From Anoplopoma fimbria (taxonomy: Eukaryota > Chordata > Actinopteri > Perciformes > Anoplopomatidae), in the NCBI RefSeq assembly GCF_027596085.1, contig NC_072469.1, forward strand, positions 14,601,232 to 14,665,231: 64,000 bases of DNA. The letters run 5' to 3'. The position numbers and the translations under genes are program-made. The notes under the pieces are model-generated. The model did not search any database, was not told the origin of the DNA, and saw only the letters and a program-made list of their open reading frames with translations. Below are positions 46,801 to 59,346 of this stretch, one piece after another. Every line of letters begins with the position of its first letter. Positions within the stretch are counted from its first letter, which is position 1.

Positions 46801-49800
46801 CTCAACTGTAATTTTATGCGGCTGTAGCGCTTAAGAGACAGTAGTTTGGAACAAAAGCAGTCTCTGTTTCAGTCTGTATTTGCCTCATCAGGAAACAACA
46901 AAAATATGATGTCATTTAGTCTGCTCTATTTCAAGTAACACAGGCAACTGGCAAAACAATAATAAAACAATACCTATGATGAAAAATATATAAACTGAAC
47001 AATGTGAAAGAAAAATGATTGGACAAATTAACTAGGTGCTGTTTTAATGCAAAGTCATATTCAACAACCAGCCTGAACTTGTGAAAAAAGCATCTTGCAT
47101 TTCAGTAATGTTATGTCTCCTGTTTGTTTAAGTAGTATTACTGCGTTAATACAAGCCAACATTTAGCTGCTCGTCTCAGAGCTAAACCTAGAACTAAACC
47201 TAGAGAACCCAGAGCAAAGCATTCATTAAGTGAAACCAGATTTGGAATGTTTGAGAGTTTGAGAATATAAAGATGTGCACTGTCCCTGCATAAACAAGTA
47301 AAGAGTGCTTTTTAAATTAAGCTCACGGGAGGGGAAACAACATGTGTAACTACGGCAACTGCGCACAACAAAGATGGCAACAGATGTAGCCTCAGAAAGC
47401 TTAGAAAGCATCAAATTCAAAATGCATGACAAAAATGAGACCAAACTTTCAGCAACAAATGTTTTGGCTAAAATGTCAAAATGCTAAGTTGTTGATTGAA
47501 TGCAGCGAGAATGACTGGATTGGGGTAATCACAATCGTTTGTCTACATGCAAGCGGGAGAGTGTCAGGGGAGCAGAAGATTCTGGAGGAATAACACCTTT
47601 CGGCCCCGAGTTGTGGAGCGGTTTACGGGCCGGCCGGAGAACTTTGAACAGAAGCAGCAGTGAGTGAACCATCTGTGTGTGTCTTTTAGCACGTTAGCAG
47701 AGCAGCTATATCAACCACAGTTCTGTGCATGCATTTCTGGAACCACAGTGTTTACAAGCACATGATTTCTGCATGTCATCGCCTGAATATGAAGGGAACA
47801 CTTAGGATTGGTTCTGCTATGCAGGTTTCACAAAAAAAGAACTATAACCGTTTCCACACAGTTTTAGCATTAAAACCAGGGAGATTGTCTTCAGTGTCTA
47901 GTTTGAGAGTCAAATATACAGTATTCTGGAAACATTAATATTCCAGCTTTCTGCACGGAAGAGCACATAGTATGGCCTACAGTGTTACCGTGACTAAAGA
48001 ACAATAACCTCAGTTTTTGTTTCTGCAAAACAATATGCAAAGTGGCCGCTTTTCTTTTAGGTCAACTCAAATGTTACAAATGGCAGAAAATGCATTATGA
48101 ATGTTTATCAAATGCCCCCAGCCTCAAGGTAATCATTTTATATGCATTGCCATTTATATACATTCCTTTGTTGTTGTTTTTTCAAAATTAGAGCGAGGGA
48201 GGTAATTACAGTTTCTTCTCTGTCCCCCACCTCCTGTTTGAACATGAATCTGTGTCTGGATCTATTTAAAAGATGTTGGAATTACACAGTCGCCTCATTC
48301 AGAATGATGAGAAACATTGCCTCATACACAGCATACTGCAGATCACTTTCTGCACAGATGAAAGAGCTGAATACCAGGATTACATTTCCAGCAATATAAG
48401 CTGTCGCATGTGATGGCATGAATTTTGTCAGGAGAGCTATACAGAGAGGCACATAGTGTTGCAGCCACACAGAATAACACTGGTTAAAGGTTGCAAATTG
48501 GGAATCAATTGAATTGAAATGCCCTCCTGGAGGGAGAGTTCATTCAGCATGTTGTGTTATATTGAAGCAATATGTACTATAACATCACCTATCAAAGGAA
48601 GCTGGGCCACAGCTGTGAAAAATACACATTGAAGCTGGTACTGACAAATAGTAGATTACACCTATTTTGTTTAAAATTTCAAATCTGGTGGTGTTTCCGT
48701 TTTCAAGGGGTGATTCATGGTAACATAGCCTATACTGATTTAATATAGAATGATTTTAAGCGTGGCTCTGGTCTGACGGAGCTTTGAAATAATCAAACCT
48801 TTAAGCTTTTTGCAAGAAGTACATTTAAGTTGCGTGCAGACTTTACATTTCAAAAAGGGTGTAAACATTTTACTTAAAATAGGTAAACATGAAAAAGAAT
48901 GAATCAAATAGCATTGTCTCCTCTGTTCAAACAACATCTCTCTTTTAAAAGCCTGTGTGTCTGTTCTTGTTGTGGCAATACCACAGCATTGTGTGCCGAT
49001 TACCATTAGGCTTTTATTTTATCTTTAATATCACAACCCAAATCATAGCCATAACTAGGTCTGTACCAAGTGGTTCCAAGCTTCTAACATTCGAATTATC
49101 ATCATTAAAAACCACCTTCTCTCACCTCCCTCTGTCATTCTCTCTCGCAAACATAAAAATATAACATATAATAATATTATGTTTCTATCAATATTCTGCT
49201 CCAAACCAGGCTCCATCTGTTGGCATTTAGAATTTAAAAAAGAACATTTAAATTGCAGTCAAAAAAATAAATGGGGCGGTCTAGCAGCATTCTAACAGCG
49301 CCATGAATTAGCCTACATGTATTACTACTATTTATTGCAAAAATGAACTCGTCACTAGTGCCGATTAATGAGGCTCAGCGTGCCGACATGTCACTCCACC
49401 AGAAACATATCTAAATACACAGTAGGATTCTAGACATTATTTTCTTCTTAGTTTTGATATTAACTTAATTACCTTAATATCGTAGTGGAAAAAAAACACT
49501 CGTCGTCCATCCTTTAAATCACCGGTATATACGATCTGATCGCCTTCATGAAGGAAGGACAAAAGCTGGGTGGCCTTCCTTCAATGCTCTTACGTATAAT
49601 CCAAAGCATCTATGTAGAAAGAGATGAATGAGTCTGGTAAAAGGACTTCGAAGCAAACTAAATACAGAAAGTTTCCAATTCTATAACAAAAACAGCTGCA
49701 CTCATTACTGAAACCATGTCTCTCCTCTGAGGTTTTGCAGACTTGTCTTGTAAAAAAATACTACTCAAGTATAACTACAGGGTCATTTGGTGCTGGACAC

Positions 49801-50225
49801 ATGCACATGCATACATGAATGGGCCTTCCTAGGTGCATTCAATTCATACAGAAAATATTAAGCCTGGGACAACAAAGATAAAATAATAAATATTCACCGT
49901 TGATGGCCAAAGCAGGAATACGCAGCATTGTGTTTGTTATGCATAAATCATCAGAAATTTACAACACGTACATTGACAAGTGCTTTCTTATAAGCTTATT
50001 CATTTCAGGGACCTAATTATACAGAAAAATAAACATTTATACAGAAATAAAATATAGTTGAAGCCATAAATATTTTTTCTCTAGAACAATTTTTGAGCTA
50101 GTTTTTAAATTCTGTTTTATTCAATTTTTACAAATGTATTTTCTCGCTTTCATTTGTTTAAAATTGTTGAATTTTTGACTTGCTGAATTCTTTTTGGGGG
50201 TTTTCTGTTGCTTTTACCATTCACA
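43836..50225. other. Non-coding sequence, 6.4 kb without recognised features
   Basis: No gene or RNA is supported. Just right of the minisatellite, TAGCTTAGTGG at about 43929-43939 resembles a tRNA A box but has no B box after it. A segment beginning near 44768 (AAGGGGTGGACAAAATAACA) resembles the end of a fish dispersed repeat, but no second end was found. Patches at about 47570-47660 and 46020-46240 are less AT-rich. Confidence 0.45.
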
Positions 50226-50400
50226 CGTTGTTTTTCAGCTTGCCAGTCATCTGTGAAGCACTTAGAACGGCACTTACCTGTTTGAAAGGTGCAACACAAA
50301 TAAAGTTTGATTGATTGATTAACATCAATTGATCAACATCAATCAATCAATCAATCAAACTTTATTTGTGTCGCACCTGTGTCTTTTATTTTCAGGCGAC
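50226..50400. mobile_element. Two opposed retroelement tails forming a 33-bp hairpin
   Basis: GGTGCAACACAAATAAAG followed by TTTGATTGATTGATT ends at 50320 on the plus strand. The reverse complement follows at 50345-50377 with one mismatch, giving a 33-bp stem around a 24-base loop. AATAAAGTTTGATTGATT is the simple-repeat 3' tail of common fish non-LTR elements. About 60 bp upstream of the left copy (50226-50287) also reads like such a 3' end (GTGAAGCACTTAGAAC). Thus two truncated tails lie tail-to-tail. The clade is not assigned. Confidence 0.7.
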
Positions 50401-53400
50401 AGGGTAAAGCCTTTACATGGTTATGAGCAAACTGAATGGGAATCAACAGGTCCTTCTTAACTGGCAGCATTTTAAGCCCCCTCTCAAAAAAAAAACCATG
50501 GTTGCTCTACCACTATGGCATCCAAATCTTAATCCAATAACCAGCACAAAATGTTATACAGTATACATTAAAAATGATATACAAAACGCTCCGTGTTTTT
50601 ATGACGTATTCTTAGAACAACATCCACACAATTCTGTTTGTACAGGCTACTTCTTGTGTGCCCAGCCATCAATAAATAACTGTCTCAGCACGTAGGAAAA
50701 GGCTTTATCTATCCCCTCTGTGCTGCATGCGTGGGAGTCCATCTGTTCATTTCAATAGCAGCCGAGATAGATGCGGTGCTGGGATTATTGTACACAGTGA
50801 CAGAGGAACTGCATTTCAAGCTTATCTTCCCAGTAGCCATTCATATTGCCTACTTGGCCAAGTATCCTGCTTCACACACCCAAGGAAATGATTAACCAAG
50901 AGAGGCCCGATGATTGCCACCGAGCTTCACGCCAAATCTCACAACCCGTGAAACACACTTCCATTTTAATTTTGTCCACAAGCTATACGTGAGCATGGCT
51001 CCGAATTAAAATTCAGTGGCATCAACAACATCCATTCACAGAGTTTAACAATGAGTCAACAATGAGAATGCAGCATGATTGTGCTTGATAGTGCAGATAT
51101 TCAATTATGATGGATTGAATGACGGCTTAGTGGGCATAATGCTGTCGCTCTTCCCTATTGGGGTTGTTTATTTTTGGCTTATTGTTTGCTGCACGCGGGG
51201 AAATTGTTAAAGTGGCCTAATAAGCGAGATGCTATTCTTCCCTGGGCTTTAAAAACAGTCCCGAACGGTTTCTTCATACAGTTGAAATATTTCCAAGTGG
51301 GTGGATTATGGATGAAACCCCTCTCCACACGCAGTATGTTAAATCGCCCTTTAATTTTTTTTTTCCCACACCTTGACCCGAAAGACAAACAGCTCAAAGC
51401 TCTCCATACCTGGGATGCACATGTCTTTAGTCTCCATGTGTTGCTATGCCAAACGTGGATTTAGAAGTAAAAAAAAAAGCAGTCCATCAGGAAAGCATGA
51501 AGGAAGTTGTCTAATGGAGGAAAGGCATGAGGGAGTGGAGGGGTGAAATTGCCTGCTAATGGCCTCTCTCTCCCAGCTGTGAGAGCTGCAGCTGTCTGGG
51601 GTTGCTGAGACAAATAGTGGTGGCTCATGTGGGGGACCACAGCATCCAGACAACAGCTCGCATTTTTCCCCTGCACACTATTTGGCCACAACAAATTAAT
51701 TTTGGACCGCCTGGGAAGGAACGAGATACAGCCGGGTGTTGGCTAACAAACATGTAATGTATTTTCAGCGTGTCGTGCCTGCTCTATCAAGGAGATGGAT
51801 GATTGAAAAGTTGGGCAAGTTGAAAATATATTTGCTCCAGTTGCGAGTGATTTGACGCAATGTGACCCAGAAATTATGGCTGTGAAGAAGAAAAAAAAAA
51901 AACCTGGGGAGGGAGAGAGGAGAAAGTCTGTGGATGATGGGAATGAAAATGATAACTCGTAGCCTACATTGGTGCGGGTTGGAAAAAGAAAAAACTCACT
52001 CCCAGATCATCAAAAGAAAAAAATAATCTTCAACCATCGACATCAGTGCTATGGCCAACTCAATCTTATAACCAAAGAGAGTGCCTGGATTGAATTTAGT
52101 GAGACACTAGAATGGGGCTCACTTGCATCGAGTAAAATAATAGATAAGAATGTAATCCACTTGGCAGAGACTAAGCAGAGAGCTTGAAATATATACCCCC
52201 AAAAATATATGGTCATATTAAGTTCATAATGGCCACTTCATCCCTTGAGATTTACATATAGTGCCAATGTTTAGAGTCAGTTTAGTAAGTAGAGAAAGAG
52301 AGTTGAAAGTAGGGTGTTTAGTGGTGTTAATGGTGTTTTTCATTTTTAAAAACACCACAACCATGGTCTTCCCCTGACATTAGTTTTACCTAATCCGTAC
52401 CTTAAACCTAACCTTAACCCTCGGCCACTACGGGCAGCACAACAAGCTGTAAACACAACATTTACACATTATCATTTAATAAAGTTGTTCTTATGAATGT
52501 GTTAGCAAACTGCAGCAAAATTCACATACATTTGGACTTGTGTTTCTGTCCACTGAAGTACTGTAGGTATAAAAATGTACATTTATCAAAGTTTTGGTCT
52601 CCACCAACTCTTGGGCAAACTATCCAGCTTTTTAAATGCTAAATGCGAGACTGCATTTTATAGTGCAGGATATAAAACATACAATTCCATCTCTTCTAGT
52701 AACAACTGTCTGACCATTCATCGTCATTACTTTCTGCCACATTTTTACCTCCCAAATATGAAATAGAGGGGGAAAAATACATACAAAGCACTCCTTAACA
52801 CACACAAACAGTAAATGCACTTTCCCAAGGAACCATGGGAATTTAGGAGTTGCATGCCATTTCTGTCGTAATGACCAACTGCCCACACATGTTGCAAAAC
52901 AATGCCACATGAGCATACTAGAACATTTTACATTCATGTGCAGATTCCTCCTGGGTGTCATAAATGTGTTGTAACTTAATTGTAGTGAATCACAGCTGCT
53001 GAATGTTGACTCCCATCTGAAATTATTCTCAGTTTTGTGGTTTTGTGTTTGTTTCCAGACTGCAAAAATATCAGTATTTATTCACCAGCAGACTGTCCAT
53101 GACCTAAATAAATCATGGTTCCCCTCATTTGGTAGCGGAGCTATATGAGCCAACGGATTGTGACGGCCTTTGAACTATTCCTCCCAGACTGATGACTGGT
53201 TATTAATTCATCCATTCTTTTGAAAAAGAGTGCCTCATTATCATCCCAATATCAACCCGTCCCGCGAGAAGTTGCGGAGCCAAGCCGTCAAGATTTTGCA
53301 CTCCAGCTTCACAGGCTCGTCAAATTAAAAGGGTCTGCCAGTGACACTTTGAGGATGGCACTCCAAAAACAGAGAAAAAGAAAAAAAGAAAAAAGGATGA

Positions 53401-54359
53401 ATTATGTAAGATCTCTTTGAATATTGCATTGCAGAGGAGTGTGTCCCATATGCCCACCGTTTCCAGTCTCAGACAGGACATCAATAGGAATGTGCCTACA
53501 CTGGCACAATGCGGCGGAGGTAAACTCATCCCCCTTTTTTTTTTTCTATTCCCTGTTATCACTGAGCGGTGCAGAGTCGGCTCCTGTGGGTTTTCTGAGA
53601 GAAAAGCTTTGGGAGATAAGGGGAGAGGAGACGATTACAGGGTGATTGAACGAGATCTGCATTTGGAGAGTGGACTCGGATAACATCAGAGGTTCTTGGA
53701 AGATGACCGGGGTTCTCGGAAGTGCAAAGAAAAAAGAAGATGGAGCTCCCTGTCTGTTTCTTAGCAACTTCTAACCCTCAGCACGCTTCATTTGATGAGG
53801 AGAGAACATTTGATAAGTGTGCCTGTTATTGAAAACAAAAGTATGATAAATAAGTCAGATTTAGCACTTAGTTTCTATAGAGAATTTCTAAAGGAGCTCT
53901 CACTAAAGGAATGGGGAAAAGTACAGTGCAGGCTTGTGATCTGGAACATCAAAATACGTGAAACACAGCAGGGAAACAGCACTTTCCCATTAGAAATGAA
54001 TGGGAGTAGTTTCCAAAAGACACTAGTCGAGAAATGCCCTAAAAACTCCCATTTCCATCGGAAACAAAACAACTCAAATGGCTCCCTTGGTACAATATTC
54101 CACAATCTATTAGTTTTACTGCTAATCACTTTTCTCTTTCACGCTGTTGCTTTTATTGACCTTTTATCGGTACCAGCAGCCTCCTGCTATTTCACTGTGT
54201 GTCGCGTATCCATCTACTCTTTTCATTCCCTGCAGCAAAACAAAGAGATAATTGAATTGCACCCAACGGGCCACCTGACAAGTCAATTTCATATTCAGAA
54301 TTTTTGATGAAGTCTCACAGTGTGGCCCGCATCTTTATTTTCTGCCCGGTATGCCCATG
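50401..54359. other. Non-coding sequence
   Basis: No gene is supported. The stretch at 50690-51800 is less AT-rich and unique-looking, with regulatory-like texture. A weak CCTAATCC/CCTTAAACC repeat trace lies at 52382-52425. A 171-codon plus-strand frame (53792-54307) has no recognised domain and is within chance expectation. Confidence 0.5.
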
Positions 54360-54620
54360 CCTAATTGTTATTATTATAATTACTTGAATGGTAACAATTG
54401 TTTTGCAGCGGACTGTGAGGAATGCAGTGAGGCTGTCTTTACGACATCAAATTAAAAACAGTGAGACACCTCGATGGTAAATGGTGTCAGTAATAGAGAC
54501 CGTACCCTCAGACTGGAGCTGGAGAAGAACAACTGTGGAGTTTGCTATTTGCATTCTGATTTCCAAATTATAGTAATTATACTTGCTTAATTATAATAAT
54601 TGAGTATTGTGTGAATCCAG
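54360..54620. promoter_or_regulatory. Candidate enhancer: SOX, POU and homeodomain words
   Basis: A palindromic AACAATTGTT (two opposed SOX-type half sites) is at 54393-54402. A canonical octamer ATTTGCAT is at 54547-54554. Several TAATTA/AATTAT cores lie between and after them (54375-54381, about 54570-54600). SOX-POU combinations mark many neural and stem-cell enhancers. These short words also arise by chance in AT-rich DNA, so this is only a candidate. Confidence 0.25.
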
Positions 54621-57600
54621 AGAGGTGTCCAAAAGTATTATGAATAACCGTAATAGCAAATAAAAGCTTTTCGTACAAAAAAGTAAACACGTAAAGGGTA
54701 ATGAGATGGAACATATTATTCTGATTGACTTCTTGCTGTAATGTATTCAAATATATGGTTTTATAATCCTATAAGGAGTGTATACTGGTATAGAAGATAA
54801 AGGAAAACTGATTGCAGATCTGGAAATGTGGTGATGACAACCCGCCAGCTATTTTAAATCATGCCTCTTCTTGAGTAAAGAGCTTAACTTGAGCCTTTGT
54901 TGTGGAAAATAAATAAATAAAAATGCAGAGCTAAATCTTAAAATAAGCTTTGTGGACGAGGAGTCACCAAGAAGCCTGTCAGCATGATTGCCTCGGAGAA
55001 GAAGATGGTCCCTCACCCTTCTCCTTCAAGACGGGCGCCACAGATCTTTTCATAATTGGGTGTGCATCTCTAATCAACGGAGCAACTCGCTGCAGGATGT
55101 ACAGTAATGGCATCCTGAGGTGAAGTGCATGCTGGGTCGCCGAGGGCAGGGACATGTTTACCATAAGTTGGTGCAAACAATGAATATGAAAAGCCTGGAG
55201 AATCTTAGTGAGAGTTATAACCCTTTTTCATTTCATAAACACTGAACTCACGGCGAGGACGTCTTGAGTCATTACTCATAAAAAGGATTTGAATGAGAGC
55301 GTGCGTGTGCTACAAACCAGGGGAGGATCCAGAGTTGTTCCACATGTCCACCATCTGTTAAGGATCCCTACGAGGCACATTTAGACAGAGCAGAGACAAG
55401 CAGGGCGGCGGGCCTCCGATGAGTGGTCATCAACTCCCATGAAACCCCTCTGAATGTGCCCACGCTCTTTCGTTTGTTTAATTCTTCATTTGTTGTAAAG
55501 CCCTCATCCCTTCTTCATCCAGTAGCTTGCTGGCTGGTCTTAAAACGCAGGGTGCCAAGAGGATGGAGGCTGTGAATGAGGCAGGCTGTGTGAGGCAGTA
55601 TGTATGGATGCACTCCACGCCAATGACAACAAATTAGAGTGAAGGCAAAATGAGGCCAATGCCAAAGCCTTTGGCAACTGATGCAATACTATAGCTGACG
55701 AACTGGCTATTAATGTGACTCCCCCTTCACTGCCAGTGCTACTGTAGTTAAAGGCTGATTACAGTTTATTTTAATCTTAGTGATATTTTGGTAGTTTTGT
55801 TGAGGGATGTCACGAGAACTGATACTTCAGTACCAATGCGATGCCAAAATTTTTAAAACTTGACAGGCCTCGTTTTTCTACAGTAACGCAGGTAGCGTTG
55901 GGACATCTGAAATTTGTACGGTTGCAGTAAACTATCAACAATTTTGCCCACTTTTTCCAAGATAATGCTGCATTGTGACAAATGTGTTTTAGCTGAAAGT
56001 AAATTATATATACCAAGAGAAAATAAAATTGTTTGAAGAGAAGATGTTTTCACAGCATTAAACAATAGATATTAGAGAGCGGATTGAGAGGGAATTTGAG
56101 AGGGACCTGTTTTAACACCGACATGAAGTGTTTACTGTTTTCTACCTTTTTTCATTGGTATAGGTATTGACTACAAAATTTCTCGTATTGTTACATCCCT
56201 ATTTTTGTCCAGCCTTCCCACCAGTTTATGTATAATGCACTACATGGCTATGTATTTAGCAACATTGGTAAGATGACTCCAGAAAGGGCAAAAAAAACAC
56301 CCGAAGTCAAAATAAAGTGGTGTATCTGACTCAACTGTTGGGACGTTTATGTCTAATCCTCTGACTGCTCATGTTCCTGCCCCGTTGGACGATATCTCAT
56401 GTTCTCATATCTCAGTAGTATTCTGGTGAGTACAATGTTGTCACAGCCAACAACAAAACAGAAAAAGACTAAAGTTGGAAAGAAAAACAGAACTATCCTT
56501 TAACCACATAGTAGATTAAAATACTGAATCCAATTAAAAAAACTATTATCTTGACTTGCATGTCATTTTCTCTGCGCCGATATTGACATGCCTAATTTGC
56601 ATATAAGTAATCAGGTCACTGTCTTATTAGGATTACGTGCCTAACTGTCATGCTGTTGCAAACCGAGCTTTGGCTTTGGCTGTGTTGTGTTTAATGGGGC
56701 TCTAGACCTCTGTCCCTTTTTTCCTTCAGTAGCCTTGCCCACAAGGAAATCAATGGCGTAGCAAATCAGAGCTCACAGCATTAACACATTAAAGTCACAG
56801 TCCAAAAATTTAAGCTTTCAAAACAGATGGTCTCATTTTATGCAAATGTTATTACCCAAAACTACGCCTTGAGGCTTGGCTATTTTTTTCAGCCTTTTAA
56901 TTGGCAGAGAAGAGAGAAAGAGGCGCCAGCCGTTGCAGGTGGCAAGGTAGCCCCGCTTTCTTTTGTCAGATCCTGAGAGAGAATTTTATTTAGTGTCATT
57001 TCCAACCAGGGCTGAGCCACAGCCATCTGTAAGAGGGGAGCCCATTTAGCGCTGTGTGATGATGCAGCTTCTCAAAGCCCGGTGAACTGACAATGTATCA
57101 TGCTTTTGCACGCAGCGGGGGGGGGGGCTGGCTCACCAAGGCAACAGCGGCTGAGAATAAACCTTTGGGTAAGGAGGTGAGCATTATCCACCGTGCTCCT
57201 TTTTTCCCCTTCCCCTTTCATGCCCCGAACGCTCTCTCGACTGCTGATTAGCACCGCGTAGTCTGGAGTGTGTCAAGATAATTAGGAAATATGATCTGAA
57301 CAGACCTTTGCCTGGAAAGCTCTGTTCAAGTTGCCTCCTCACGAATTGAGTAATAAACATTTAAGCTTCGGACATTGGCTGGCCTCTAAAACAAAGCGCT
57401 TAGAATCGTATTTTCCCGTAAAGAAAATGTACCTCACAGACACGGTTTACGATATCTACTCAATAAAAGCACAACATAAAAGCACTTTTAAAACACGCAA
57501 TGAACTGCCACCACACATACCAGTGTAGACTGCCATCAGCTGACAAAACCAAAGTTGCTTACTGGTACAAATCACAGAGTTATTGCACAGGCACACTATG

Positions 57601-58774
57601 CAATGCTAGCGCTAATTAAGTAATCCAATTGAATGGAGACTGGAGTTGTGGGTTCTTTTATTTTTTGTTTTGAAGCTTGCAAAAGCAGCACACATCAGCA
57701 TCAGATCAGTGGAGCTATTGAGCCCTATAAGAGACAGGCAAAACCAAGCAAGCAGCTCATGCTAAATTACCTCAATCACTCTTGATGGAATCCAGTTTTT
57801 TGGATGCTGATCAGATAAACCTATTCAGAGGACATATAGGACTTTGAAATCCTTAAATATATAACTCCTTCCTAAAATAATAATAAAAGGCTTTTGATGT
57901 CGGCTTCTCTTTGCAAGATCAATCTTTCTTAAAATGTGCTCCTCATCAGTGGAGTCTAGGATGCTGCGTATTGCTTCTCTTTCTTTTCTTTCTTAACCCC
58001 CATTCTCGAAGGTCTGCTGTTCGGGCATCAGTCATCTGCTCACCAGGGGACTGGAATTACAGGAAATAGTGCGATTAACTGTTGGCGCGCAGTGCACACG
58101 TCGAGAACATATGTGAAACTGCTGTATCTGTGCCGCTAACTTCCTTAAATGTGAAAGCACAACATTCGGATTTTGGCAGCATACATATGCCTTTGGCTTT
58201 GGCACTCTAGTAAGGTTTGGTTTTCCAACTATCAAATCTAACTTTCGCTTTGCAAAAGAATGCATTTTAATGTACAAAACAGACTTCCTTAAAGAATTGA
58301 TGCACTCTTATGAGTTCAACATGGGCGAGTGTAACAAAGACATGAGCTGTTTGCGTGTTTCTGAATACTCAGCGTTTGTAAAAGGGTGACAAAGAATACA
58401 TGAGGTAACACTAGATGCCACGATCTCAGTGTGGGCTTGAACTCTGAGGCACCGCAAGCAGCTCGGCAACACCTCCGACTCCATAAATATGTAAAATCCC
58501 GACTATTCAGAGGCCCCTCAGAGCTCGGGGCCTCTGAATCATTCAGCCACCCGCCTTCCTCCTCCTGCATCGTGCCCCTGCTTGGCCTCTTTGGGGAAAC
58601 AGTCGAGAACAAACAATATAAATAAGTCATGATGACCAGGACTTGTTGGCACACGCTTACACAAACCTGCAACAGCGTTACACTCAGTGCAACTCTCAGT
58701 CTAGCTATGTAGCGCTGCAATCAGGTAACAGTTGTTGCTTGATAATTAATACAGTGATTAGAGTAAATCATTTC
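54621..58774. other. Non-coding sequence
   Basis: No gene is seen. A canonical octamer ATTTGCAT is at 56595-56602, within a unique-looking patch at about 56560-57010. A G11 tract is at 57117-57127. The less AT-rich patch at about 54990-55160 has no open frame of note. Confidence 0.5.
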
Positions 58775-59346
58775 TGAGTACATTACATTACATTACAGTC
58801 ATTTAGCAGACGCTTTTATCCAAAGCGACTTACAGGAAGTGTATTCAACATAGGTATTCAAGAGAACTACTAGTCACCAGAAGTCATAAGTGCATCTCCT
58901 TTCTTAAACAAGCATCTAAAAGCATAAACCAGAGCAAAAGTATAGTGCAGAGGCAAGTTACTACGAAAACAATAATTGCAACAGACTAATCCGAATATAG
59001 TAAGTGCTACAAACTACTACGAATAGGATAAGTGCAGTAAACAAATACAAATTCAATAAGTGCAGCGAACTGATACGAATACAGTAAGTGCAACAACTAA
59101 TACGAATGCAATAAGTGCTACGAGGAAGGCTCAGGGTAGTACTTCTTGAAGAGGTGAGTTTTCAGCCTGCGCCTAAAGATGGGCAGCGACTCTGCTGTCC
59201 TGACGTCGGTGGGGAGTTCATTCCACCACTGAGGGGCCAGGACAGAAAAAAGCTGTGACCGGGTGGATCGGCCGCAGGGACCTCTGAGCGACGGGGAAAC
59301 CAATCGCCCCGAGGCAGCAGAGCGAAGCGGTCGGGGCGATGAGTAC
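58775..59346 (-). mobile_element. 5'-truncated L2-type LINE, 3' end
   Basis: Read on the minus strand, the fragment runs from about 59339 to 58782. It carries the C-terminal end of a reverse-transcriptase ORF, then a 3' end with GTCGCTTTGGATAAAAGCGT and CTGCTAAATGACTGTAATGT, and a tail of TGTAA units. That 3' end is characteristic of fish L2/UnaL2 LINEs, where the tail hairpin is recognised by the element's own reverse transcriptase. TGAGTAC occurs at both edges (58775-58781 and 59340-59346), a likely 7-bp target-site duplication. The copy is a dead fragment. Confidence 0.85.
59118..59303 (-). pseudogene. L2 LINE reverse-transcriptase C-terminal remnant
   Basis: The 61-residue open stretch contains FSVLAPQWWNELPTDVR and FRRRLKTHLFKKYYP. 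These match the short conserved tail seen at the C-terminus of L2/CR1-like ORF2 proteins (the 'APxxWNxLPxxxR...FKxxLKTHLF' pattern). The catalytic reverse-transcriptase and endonuclease domains are absent because the element is 5'-truncated. The apparent Met start is incidental. It is not a functional gene. Confidence 0.8.

Noticed and set aside
53792..54307. 171-codon plus-strand open frame with a hydrophobic segment
   Set aside because: Same chance argument. No family resemblance, and it adjoins AT-rich regulatory-like DNA.
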